Positions 1 through 5,367 of a stretch of DNA of 5,572 bases are shown piece by piece. The notes below the pieces were generated by a model, which was not told where the DNA came from, ran no database searches, and saw only the letters and a program-made list of their open reading frames with translations. The stretch is from Veillonella sp. (GTDB lineage Bacteria; Bacillota_C; Negativicutes; Veillonellales; Veillonellaceae). The translations under genes and the position numbers were made by a program. How positions within the stretch are numbered: the first letter of the stretch is position 1; each line of letters starts with the position of its first letter. The DNA lies in NCBI GenBank assembly GCA_018367495.1, contig JAGZGB010000091.1, positions 1 to 5,572 of the forward strand. The letters run 5' to 3'.

Positions 1-27
1 GTCCATAGTTTTAAATTTACGACTCAT
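1..27 (-). CDS. nifJ: Pyruvate:ferredoxin (flavodoxin) oxidoreductase, N-terminal 9 codons only
   Basis: A minus-strand gene starts at the ATG at 27-25 and leaves the window at position 1. The nine visible residues are MSRKFKTMD. The K-x-K-T-M-D pattern at the extreme N-terminus matches the usual opening of single-chain pyruvate:ferredoxin/flavodoxin oxidoreductases, which continue with GNTAAAHVAYAFT. The start is supported by a strong AAGGAGG ribosome site at 38-44 on the minus strand, ten bases before the ATG. The family is a cytoplasmic thiamine-diphosphate and iron-sulfur enzyme that oxidises pyruvate to acetyl-CoA and CO2 and reduces ferredoxin, a central step for lactate- and pyruvate-fermenting anaerobes. 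It is divergent from the LysR gene at 414. With only nine residues visible, the call rests on N-terminal pattern recognition; a few more codons would settle it. Confidence 0.72.
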
Positions 28-82
28 GTGATTATTGCCTCCTTAAGCATTTAGCAAAAATAGAACACTTGCTTAATCTATC

Positions 83-111
83 ATTATGTTTAGGAATAAT
101 AACCATTACAA
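83..111 (-). promoter_or_regulatory. Probable sigma-A promoter of nifJ
   Basis: On the minus strand TTGTAA (111-106, -35) lies 17 bases before CATAAT (88-83, -10). The match is 4/6 at -35 and 5/6 at -10 with ideal spacing. Transcription would start near 76, giving a leader of about 50 bases before the nifJ ATG, which contains the AAGGAGG ribosome site. The -10 overlaps one copy of the CATTATGT octamer. No other pair upstream of nifJ looked better, but AT-rich DNA gives chance matches easily. Confidence 0.5.
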
Positions 112-130
112 ACTTGCGCACATGAAAAAA

Positions 131-170
131 TAATGCAATAATATATATGTTATATATAATATTGGCATTA
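131..170. repeat. Large AT-rich imperfect palindrome, candidate operator
   Basis: The left arm begins TAATGCAATAATATATAT (131-148) and the right arm ends ATATTGGCATTA (to 170). Read on the opposite strand, the right arm begins TAATGCCAATATTATATA, so the arms match over about 18 bases with one inserted base and one or two mismatches. The centre is the TGT around 148-150. It sits between the nifJ promoter and the plus-strand promoter at 223-251, where a LysR-type regulator commonly binds as a tetramer. There is no run of T directly after it, and it is too AT-rich to look like a terminator. Confidence 0.55.
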
Positions 171-222
171 TGTGTGAACATACTTTTGTAGTGGGCACAA
201 CCATAATTCCTAATATCATAAC

Positions 223-251
223 TTGATATAGCCCTATAAGCACATTATAAC
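223..251 (+). promoter_or_regulatory. Strong plus-strand promoter candidate upstream of lysR
   Basis: TTGATA (223-228) and TATAAC (246-251) are separated by 17 bases; each differs from consensus by one base. Transcription would start around 258, leaving a leader of roughly 155 bases before the lysR ATG at 414. It is the best-scoring plus-strand promoter by eye in this region. The long leader is unusual for a simple regulator gene, so the weaker promoter nearer the gene could be the one used. Confidence 0.5.
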
Positions 252-312
252 GTGCTGGGCCCTATCAACGCAACACATACAGTGACTGTCGCTTTGCCAA
301 TATTGCTATCCA

Positions 313-345
313 TACTTTACATAAAGTAATAGCTAATTGCATTAT
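313..345 (+). promoter_or_regulatory. Palindrome overlapping a second possible lysR promoter
   Basis: TACTTTACATAAAGTA (313-328) is a perfect 16-base palindrome made of 7-base arms around CA. Inside it TTTACA (316-321) resembles a -35 box, followed after 18 bases by CATTAT (340-345), a weak -10. A further 5-bp inverted repeat, ATAGT/ACTAT, lies at 344-357. A dimeric regulator bound here would cover the -35, which fits negative autoregulation by the LysR protein, but that is inference. Confidence 0.38.
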
Positions 346-413
346 AGTAATAACTATTCTCATTTAGTTTAAGTCACTTCCTATAACCAGGTTTTATTTT
401 TAGGGGGTTAATT

Positions 414-1337
414 ATGGATTTTCATCATTTGAAATACTTCGTTGAAGTAGCTGATCAAAAAAGCTTTAGTAAAGCTGCGCGGAATTTGCACATCTCCCAA
501 TCTGCTATCAGCCGTACTATTAAAGCTTTAGAAGACGAACTTGGTGTTGTTCTCTTCATGCGTAATGCTAAATCTGTAGAACTTACTGATGGGGGTACCA
601 TCTTCTTAACCCACGCAAAACGCGTAGTATTCATGTTTGAACATCTTAAAACTGATTTTGAAAACGAATTTCGTTTGGAACAAGGTTCCATCAGAATTGG
701 TATTCCACCAATTACCGATGCACCTATTTTTGCACAGCTCTTAGGGGAGTTCAAAAAAGTATATCCACAAATTGAATTAGAACTTTATGAACAAGGCTCT
801 AAAAAAGTTGAGATCAGTGTTCAGGAAGGCTTAATCGATATTGGTATCATTTGTACAAAACCAAATCCTAAAGAATTTGAATCCTTCTACCTCACTAGCG
901 ATCCACTTTCCGTTATTGTTCCTAAATCTAGTCCTCTAGCGAAAGAAAAAGAAATTCGTTTAGAAATGCTGGCTGATGAATCCTTCGTATTGCATAAAGA
1001 TGATTTTAACTTACATGACGAAATCATCAAAGCTTGTAAACATACAGGTTTCCAACCTCATATTGTATTTGAAACGAGCCAACGTGATCTTATGTTACAA
1101 ACAGTTAGTGCAGACCTTGCTATTGCATTGTTACCGTCTCGCCTCTGCCCTGAAGTAGGTGAAAACACAGAGGTTGGTTCCAAGGTTGTTGTACGTCCAC
1201 TTGTACCAGAAATCATTCATACACTTTATGTTATTTGGAAAAAAGGTCATTACCTCTCTCACGCTTCTCGCTTGTGGTTAGACTTCGTAAATTCCAAATT
1301 ACCATTACCTGGATTACAACTTGAGGATCTTCAATAA
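414..1337 (+). CDS. LysR-family transcriptional regulator
   Basis: The 307-residue product has the usual length and order of a LysR-type regulator. An N-terminal winged helix-turn-helix occupies residues 1-60, with the signature SFSKAARNLHISQSAISRTI at 17-36 followed by KALEDELG. A linker helix (about 61-88) precedes the ligand-binding domain (about 92-295), which opens with the strand IRIGIPP and contains the typical effector-domain phrase DIGIICTKP. Proteins of this family bind DNA as tetramers and sense a small metabolite; here the ligand cannot be told from sequence. The start is fixed by AGGGGG at 402-407, six bases before the ATG. The gene is divergent from nifJ across 386 bases, so control of nifJ and of itself is the simplest inference. 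Its stop overlaps the start of the next gene. Confidence 0.95.
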   Translation: MDFHHLKYFVEVADQKSFSKAARNLHISQSAISRTIKALEDELGVVLFMRNAKSVELTDGGTIFLTHAKRVVFMFEHLKTDFENEFRLEQGSIRIGIPPITDAPIFAQLLGEFKKVYPQIELELYEQGSKKVEISVQEGLIDIGIICTKPNPKEFESFYLTSDPLSVIVPKSSPLAKEKEIRLEMLADESFVLHKDDFNLHDEIIKACKHTGFQPHIVFETSQRDLMLQTVSADLAIALLPSRLCPEVGENTEVGSKVVVRPLVPEIIHTLYVIWKKGHYLSHASRLWLDFVNSKLPLPGLQLEDLQ

Positions 1338-1756
1338 TGAATAAACCATCTGGGCTCGCATCTAAATTGCGGGCCCTTTTGAAAGCTAAAGAAACACCCA
1401 TATGGGGCGTTATCATTGTGCTGGTCATCGTCATAATCTTCCAGCAAATACAAATCTCAGAATTGCAATGGCGCGTCGATGAAGACCATGATGGTTCTTC
1501 CGTCGATAGTGTGGCTGGTCGTCTTTACATTCTTGAAGGAATGGCTAATAAGCATAGCGACCAATTCGATGATATCTTCAAAGATATCCGCCAACTACAG
1601 AATGATGGAGCTAAGTACGACTGGGAACTAAAACAACTACAATGGTTGCACCCAGAGCTAAAAGTACGACCACCTGAGGCTAACCCACACCAATTCAAAT
1701 CGACAGACTTAAACCTTGATATGAACCCTGGGAAAGTGCCGGATGTAAAAAAATAA
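1337..1756 (+). CDS. Small single-pass membrane protein with probable coiled coil
   Basis: This 139-residue protein is not one I recognise. Residues 1-20 are basic (K3, K10, R12, K16, K18). Residues 21-38 form one strongly hydrophobic segment rich in V and I, so an N-in, C-out inner-membrane anchor is likely, with the rest in the periplasm. Residues about 58-105 look like an amphipathic helix or coiled coil (GRLYILEGMANKHSDQFDDI, then FKDIRQLQND and WELKQLQW). The C-terminal 30 residues are proline- and charge-rich and probably unstructured. The ATG uses the last A of the lysR TAA stop (TAATG), and GAGGA at 1323-1327 lies nine bases before it, so translation is probably coupled to lysR. It is followed at once by a terminator. 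The tight link to a regulator suggests a shared regulon but no function. Confidence 0.85.
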   Translation: MNKPSGLASKLRALLKAKETPIWGVIIVLVIVIIFQQIQISELQWRVDEDHDGSSVDSVAGRLYILEGMANKHSDQFDDIFKDIRQLQNDGAKYDWELKQLQWLHPELKVRPPEANPHQFKSTDLNLDMNPGKVPDVKK

Positions 1757-1762
1757 ATAAAA

Positions 1763-1810
1763 GCCAGATACAATGATTAGACTCAAATGAGTAAAAATAC
1801 TGTATCTGGC
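1763..1810. terminator. Rho-independent terminator, usable in both directions
   Basis: GCCAGATACA (1763-1772) pairs perfectly with TGTATCTGGC (1801-1810). An inner ACTC/GAGT hairpin lies at 1781-1792. On the plus strand the stem is followed by ATTTTTATTTTA, ending the lysR unit. On the minus strand it is followed by CTTTTATTTATTTTTTT, so it can also end the convergent exported-protein gene, whose stop lies about 90 bases away. Confidence 0.9.
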
Positions 1811-1902
1811 ATTTTTATTTTATGATTTAAATATCCCCATTCAATAACGGAATAATTTTGTTACTCAAACAAAAAAATTTATATAACTTACTTTCCATGA
1901 CA

Positions 1903-2569
1903 TTAATTAATAATTCTAACATCTTTTATTTTTCTATCAAGGAGAATGTGATTATATAACCTAAAATTTTTATTATAGGATTTTTCCCATTCATTCACAA
2001 CAGAATAGTGTCTATCATGAAAATTACCTTCATTATCTATATAAAGAAAGAGATCTTTTTGAGCCATAACACCAAAGCCCATAGCATCCAAGGTGTACCC
2101 CTTATGAACACCATCATTTGTATTTAAATAATCTCGCAACTCTGCTTCACGAGATGTATCAACCCAACCATTTCCCAACACTCTACTAACCAAAGCATCT
2201 TCAGCAGCCTTGTAAGCTTTCTTTGCTGCTATAAGACCTTTATCAGGAAACCCTTGAACATCCTCTTGATATCCAAAGCCGGTCACCACTATAAGCTTTC
2301 CTGCTCCATACTGATTTTCATGGGAGACAATTGGATCTGCTACTGTAATCTTTTTCTCTACAAAGGGATTCCAGAAGATTGAATCAATATAGTGTTCTTG
2401 TGTTTTATACTCTACAATATATTTACTTTTACCTACTGCATCAATAATCGGTTTTATTTCAATAGTACCCGCTCTCTTCACCAGTCTGGTCATATAATGA
2501 TACAGCATTTACAGATGCGCCTATTGTAAAAGTTGCTAATACGGTTGCTAAAAATAACGTTCTATACAT
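1903..2569 (-). pseudogene. Exported protein of unknown function, frameshifted after the signal peptide
   Basis: The ATG at 2569-2567 has a good ribosome site (GAGAGGA, 4 bases before it) and opens a 36-codon frame, MYRTLFLATVLATFTIGASV then NAVSLYDQTG, that stops at TGA (2461-2459). The first 22 residues form a clear Sec signal peptide with likely cleavage after VNA. The body of the protein, starting about IEIKPIIDAVGKSKYIVEYK, lies in the next frame and runs to 1903; alone that frame has only a poor ATG at 2508 with no signal peptide. Restoring one frame gives about 221 residues. The crossing must lie between 2508 and 2459, either an extra base near TACTATTGAA or loss of one AG unit in GAAGAGAG. 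The mature part is mixed alpha/beta with many aromatics (WNPFV, GFGYQEDV, YSVVNEWEKSYNK). I recognise no domain. A sequencing error, a recent mutation or strain variation are all possible. Confidence 0.78.
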
Positions 2570-2610
2570 ATTATCCTCTCTTTTTTTATCCGGTCGATTC
2601 TATTACTCTT

Positions 2611-2639
2611 ATTATACATAAAACAGCATTATTACTAAA
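2611..2639 (-). promoter_or_regulatory. Promoter candidate for the exported-protein gene
   Basis: On the minus strand a perfect TATAAT (2616-2611) lies 17 bases after TTTAGT (2639-2634), which matches the -35 consensus at only three positions. The leader would be about 35 bases and ends in the GAGAGGA ribosome site. It sits directly after the terminator of the MFS gene, as expected if the exported-protein gene has its own transcript. Confidence 0.45.
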
Positions 2640-2641
2640 GA

Positions 2642-2701
2642 AAAAGAGCTATACCTCATACATTCGCTACAATGTGAATGTGTTAAAGATATAGCTCTTT
2701 T
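2642..2701 (-). terminator. Rho-independent terminator of the MFS transporter gene
   Basis: The arms AAAAGAGCTATA (2642-2653) and TATAGCTCTTTT (2690-2701) are perfect reverse complements of 12 bases. The loop holds a second hairpin, ACATTC/GAATGT (2660-2681). Read on the minus strand the stem ends in CTCTTTTTCTTTAG, a good U-tract. It begins 26 bases after the MFS stop codon. Confidence 0.88.
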
Positions 2702-2727
2702 AATTTTGAAATTTGACACAGGACTAC

Positions 2728-4041
2728 TTAGTCATCCTTATGTTCCATAGATTTTGGAAGTGTTAAAATCAATAGACCTGCTAGGAACATACAAGCACCC
2801 ATTACATAGTAACCATAAGTAAAGCTACCAGTGTGACCGTTAATAAAACCAAGCATATATGGTCCTACCCAGCCACCCATATTACCAGAAGAGTTAATGA
2901 GCCCCATCGCCCCCGCTGCAGCAGCACCGGATAAGAATGTTGTTGGCATGGTCCACCATACCCCCATACCACCGTAAACACCGACAGCAGTTAAGCAGAT
3001 AAAGAATAAACTAATTTCTGGGGATGGACTATGTGGTGTTGCTAAGAAGCCAATAGTACCAATGAACAATGTAGTAGCAACATGCCAACGTTTTTCATTG
3101 CGCTTTTCAGAGGAATAACCACAATATACTTGTACCAGTAATGCAGCAGACATGGGAATCGCAATAGACCATGCTACTACGCTTGGTGGCCAACCAGATA
3201 AGCTTTTAAGAACTTGAGGCATCCAGAAGCTAAAGCCCCAGAAACCAATAACCCATAAGAAATAGATTAATGCTAAACGCAATACTTTTGGATCTTTCAA
3301 AGCTTGCCATGTAGTATATTTCTTTACAGCTTGCTTTTGTTGTTCTTCTTTTTCAAGTTCAGCCTTGATATAGGCTTTTTCTGTATCAGTTACCCAAGAT
3401 GCATGATCTGGACGTTCTTTCATCCAGAACGCAAAAATGAAAGCAAAGATAACAGCTGGAATAGCTTCAACGATAAAGAGTGTGCGCCACCCATGAAGAC
3501 CAAAGAATGTTGTATCAAGTAAGATACCTGCCAATGGACCACCGATGATGTTAGAGAACAATAAAGATGTTAACATCAAGGAGATCGCTTTCGCACGTTC
3601 CTTTGGCAAGAACCAATTCGGTATCAGTAACGAATAAATTACAGGATATAAAGAGGCTTCACATAGACCGAGTAAGAATCGATAAATATAAAACTCCAAC
3701 TCTGTAGTCATCGTCGTCATAAGAATACATACGAGACCCCAGCTAAACATGATACGAGCCACCCAATGCATAGCATTACAGCGAGCAGCTATTAAGGATG
3801 CTGGCACTTCAAATAAAACGTAGCCAATAAAGAAAATACCGGCCCCCATACCGAATACCTCTGGTGTTAACCATGGTAAATTCTCTTTCATGGTCAAGCC
3901 TGCATAGGCAATATTAACGCGATCTAAGAAGGCAATAATAGAAACAATAAATAAAGGTAAGACTACGTGTAGCATACGCCGCTTTGTAAAGTCTTTGAAA
4001 TCGATGGCCCCACTTTGAGGCTCTGGTGTAGATGAGTTCAT
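2728..4041 (-). CDS. MFS transporter, anion:cation symporter (ACS) family
   Basis: The 437-residue product has the length and about 12 membrane segments of the major facilitator superfamily. ACS-family marks are present in order: LDRVNIAYAG in TM1 (39-48, with D40, R41 and N43), GIFFIGYVLFEVPASL in TM2 (68-83), RFLLGLCEASLYPVIY in TM4 (121-136), the central loop start KERPDHASW (208-216), and the late motif around WWTMPTTFLSG...GLINSSGNMGGWVGPYMLG (362-398). ACS members import organic anions such as tartrate, glucarate, galactonate or phthalate with protons. The exact substrate cannot be read here; an organic acid is likely, and the citrate-lyase gene 1.3 kb away makes a di- or tricarboxylate tempting. 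The start is supported by AAAGGAA six bases before the ATG. The gene is monocistronic, with its own promoter and terminator. Confidence 0.93.
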   Translation of the reverse strand: MNSSTPEPQSGAIDFKDFTKRRMLHVVLPLFIVSIIAFLDRVNIAYAGLTMKENLPWLTPEVFGMGAGIFFIGYVLFEVPASLIAARCNAMHWVARIMFSWGLVCILMTTMTTELEFYIYRFLLGLCEASLYPVIYSLLIPNWFLPKERAKAISLMLTSLLFSNIIGGPLAGILLDTTFFGLHGWRTLFIVEAIPAVIFAFIFAFWMKERPDHASWVTDTEKAYIKAELEKEEQQKQAVKKYTTWQALKDPKVLRLALIYFLWVIGFWGFSFWMPQVLKSLSGWPPSVVAWSIAIPMSAALLVQVYCGYSSEKRNEKRWHVATTLFIGTIGFLATPHSPSPEISLFFICLTAVGVYGGMGVWWTMPTTFLSGAAAAGAMGLINSSGNMGGWVGPYMLGFINGHTGSFTYGYYVMGACMFLAGLLILTLPKSMEHKDD

Positions 4042-4058
4042 ATAATTCCTTTCTACTA

Positions 4059-4089
4059 CTTAAGATATTACATACCTTACTATCTTAAG
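4059..4089. promoter_or_regulatory. Inverted repeat overlapping the MFS -10 box, candidate operator
   Basis: CTTAAGATA (4059-4067) and TATCTTAAG (4081-4089) are perfect 9-base reverse complements separated by 13 bases. The upstream arm contains the -10 of the MFS promoter and the downstream arm lies just past the expected transcription start. A protein bound here would block the promoter, so this is a reasonable repressor site. It could also form a hairpin in the 5' leader, but no T-run follows it. Confidence 0.55.
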
Positions 4090-4110
4090 AAAACAAAAGT
4101 CCTCTGTCAA
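4082..4110 (-). promoter_or_regulatory. Near-consensus promoter of the MFS transporter
   Basis: On the minus strand a perfect TTGACA (4110-4105) is followed after exactly 17 bases by TAAGAT (4087-4082). Transcription would begin near 4075, giving a leader of about 34 bases that ends in the AAAGGAA ribosome site. The strength of the boxes together with the overlapping inverted repeat suggests a promoter held down by a repressor. Confidence 0.75.
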
Positions 4111-4216
4111 TGGAATTATATAGAATATAGAAATAACAAATAGGAATAGTAACACCAAAATAATGGCCTTTAAAAATAGAAAAAGGATATTTGCTAGGAA
4201 TGACTGTATAAAACAA

Positions 4217-4278
4217 AAAGCACTTTATAGTATAAATATATCTCTATCACAAGATAAGAAAATACTATAAAGTGCTTT
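4217..4278 (-). terminator. Rho-independent terminator of the DUF4261-cupin unit
   Basis: AAAGCACTTTATAGTAT (4217-4233) and ATACTATAAAGTGCTTT (4262-4278) are perfect 17-base reverse complements around a 28-base loop. On the minus strand the stem is followed by TTGTTTTATAC after the TTT of the arm, a good U-tract. The stem starts four bases after the cupin stop codon. Between it and the MFS promoter, 4111-4216, I see no gene. Confidence 0.88.
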
Positions 4279-4282
4279 CATA

Positions 4283-4639
4283 TTAATTTGTACTAACAGG
4301 ATCATAATCAGCAGGCACAGGAGCAACGATACTTACAAAGATAACATCTTCTGTCCCAGTATTTTTTGCGCCATGACATTCACCCTTTTTAGATACTATA
4401 ACTTGTCCCTTTGTAAAAGGCACCTCTGTATCAGGCGTTGGATAAAATACCCCCTTACCTTGCAATATAACCCATATATCATCAGAGTTATGATGGTAAT
4501 GCTTTGGTAGGGTTTGCCCAGGTTTAATAACCCATACTGAACCACCTGTGGAATCAGTTTGATAAAATGGAGTCCTAACAGCTTTCTCCAAACTTTCGAC
4601 TTTCACAAGTTCCATGTCAAAAATACGTTGATCATTCAT
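4283..4639 (-). CDS. Small single-domain cupin protein
   Basis: A 118-residue protein consisting of one cupin barrel. Cupin motif 1 is recognisable as KPGQTLPKHYHHNSDDIWVI (39-58), giving metal ligands H47 and H49, with aspartate (D53 or D54) where the usual glutamate stands. Motif 2 is GQVIVSKKGECHGAKN (78-93), with H89 and N93 conserved and lysine in place of the usual proline. The fold and ligands suggest a metal-binding sugar-, amino-acid- or small-molecule-binding or isomerase-like protein in the cytoplasm; no specific reaction can be named. I chose the ATG at 4639 over the in-frame ATG at 4657, because the codons between them contain AAAGGTG, which is well placed as the ribosome site for 4639, while 4657 has none. 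It lies 28 bases after the DUF4261-like gene, probably in the same transcript. Confidence 0.85.
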   Translation of the reverse strand: MNDQRIFDMELVKVESLEKAVRTPFYQTDSTGGSVWVIKPGQTLPKHYHHNSDDIWVILQGKGVFYPTPDTEVPFTKGQVIVSKKGECHGAKNTGTEDVIFVSIVAPVPADYDPVSTN

Positions 4640-4667
4640 AATGCTCACACCTTTCATTGATTAACAA

Positions 4668-5300
4668 CTACCGAGTTCCAGATGCGTATTCACCCATATT
4701 AATATCTAGAACCTCTCGAACGGGCTGGATTAAAGAATCCTCGTATTGAACCTTCCACTGAATATCCTGATTCATCTCGCCATTTTGTAACCCCGCAATG
4801 GTTTCCCCATCACCTATTATATTACCGTGTTCGAAAATATAATTCAACACATTATAAGCATGAAATACTACATGATTAGGATCTACACCGTGAAAGTGAT
4901 ACTGTAAATCAGGTAAAAATAATGTACTCATACCCACAGAATCTACCATCATATCATTGGTACCTTGAATACTAAAATAACGCACATTTACAGCATAATA
5001 CATGAAACGAGTCACCTCTTTATCAGGATGATTTTCAATCGATTCTCGACTTAAGAACTTACGAGATGGTCCAAATACAACGGCTTTACAAGAGGGATAT
5101 AATTCTAGTAATGCATCTACATACTTTACAAGCATATCTGCACGTTCTTTAGGCTCTAAACCTGAAGCTAACATATCCGTAGCAAACACCCTGTATTGGC
5201 ACTCATCTAACAACTCGTCTACATTTGGGTAATCCCACACCTGACTACGCTCAAAATCATCTAGTACAGATTTGTCGATTTTCTCACAATTTGTCACCAT
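4668..5300 (-). CDS. DUF4261-like protein, possibly with a lost or misplaced N-terminus
   Basis: From the first ATG the product is 210 residues. The C-terminal third looks like the DUF4261 domain: a run ending NYIFEHGNIIGDGETIAG (about 153-170) and then YEDSLIQPVREVLDI (186-200). No function is known for that domain, and no catalytic residues stand out. There is no signal peptide or membrane segment. The start is doubtful. The ATG at 5300 has no ribosome site, and the frame stays open upstream to a TAA at 5366-5364 without any ATG, GTG or TTG. The five upstream codons ISPTL would complete a likely first beta strand with MVTN. The gene begins 19 bases after the hairpin that ends citF, so either the 5' end has been lost or the start is unusual. 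The cupin gene follows after 28 bases. Confidence 0.72.
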   Translation of the reverse strand: MVTNCEKIDKSVLDDFERSQVWDYPNVDELLDECQYRVFATDMLASGLEPKERADMLVKYVDALLELYPSCKAVVFGPSRKFLSRESIENHPDKEVTRFMYYAVNVRYFSIQGTNDMMVDSVGMSTLFLPDLQYHFHGVDPNHVVFHAYNVLNYIFEHGNIIGDGETIAGLQNGEMNQDIQWKVQYEDSLIQPVREVLDINMGEYASGTR

Positions 5301-5318
5301 TAAGGTCGGTGAAATATT

Positions 5319-5359
5319 AAGACCCTCTCTACGAGTCCGAGAACTATAGAGAGGGTCTT
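5319..5359 (-). terminator. Rho-independent terminator after citF
   Basis: AAGACCCTCTCTA (5319-5331) and TAGAGAGGGTCTT (5347-5359) are perfect 13-base reverse complements around a 15-base loop. On the minus strand the stem is followed by AATATTTC, a modest U-tract; on the plus strand by TATTTTAATT, but no plus-strand gene precedes it. It starts nine bases after the citF stop. Its last arm on the minus strand contains GAGAGGG, which resembles a ribosome site for the following gene. Confidence 0.82.
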
Positions 5360-5367
5360 TATTTTAA

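Larger units (their letters stand above)
28..413. promoter_or_regulatory. Divergent control region between nifJ and lysR
   Basis: This 386-base stretch has no credible gene on either strand. It holds a probable nifJ promoter (83-111, minus), a large AT-rich imperfect palindrome (131-170), a good plus-strand promoter (223-251), and a second, weaker plus-strand promoter overlapping a 16-bp palindrome (313-328). Smaller inverted repeats are also present: TATAG-cc-CTATA at 227-238, AGCAC/GTGCT at 239-256, and ACAGT-g-ACTGT at 279-289. The octamer CATTATGT occurs twice in direct orientation, at 82-89 (over the nifJ -10) and 166-173 (end of the palindrome). A LysR-type regulator divergent from its target across a region like this is a classic arrangement, so autoregulation and nifJ control are a reasonable inference. 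Confidence 0.7.

Noticed and set aside
455..1158. Open frames at 455-754 (minus) and 976-1158 (plus) inside the LysR gene
   Set aside because: They lie in other frames of a clearly coding gene, with no ribosome sites and no recognisable domains.
1231..1773. Open frames at 1231-1434 and 1525-1773 (minus) opposite the small membrane-protein gene
   Set aside because: They are antisense to well-supported plus-strand genes, have unnatural compositions, and one crosses the terminator.
2459..2461. The in-frame TGA as a selenocysteine codon
   Set aside because: Reading through TGA in that frame does not lead into the long coding body, which is in another frame, and no selenocysteine-insertion hairpin is evident after it.
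2459..2464. Programmed +1 frameshift at TAT-TGA, as in the release factor 2 gene
   Set aside because: After slipping, the tyrosine tRNA would pair with AUU, a poor match at the first two positions, and no release-factor logic applies to a small exported protein. A simple indel is more likely.
1903..2508. An intact 201-residue protein starting at ATG 2508
   Set aside because: That ATG lacks a ribosome site, lies inside the signal-peptide reading frame of a better start at 2569, and gives a basic N-terminus with no export signal.
3304..3522. A 72-residue plus-strand frame within the MFS gene
   Set aside because: Antisense to a strongly conserved transporter; its phenylalanine/leucine-rich start is the complement of a lysine/glutamate-rich loop.
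4640..4657. Six extra N-terminal residues (MKGVSI) on the cupin
   Set aside because: Those codons contain the AAAGGTG ribosome site for the ATG at 4639, and the ATG at 4657 has no site of its own.
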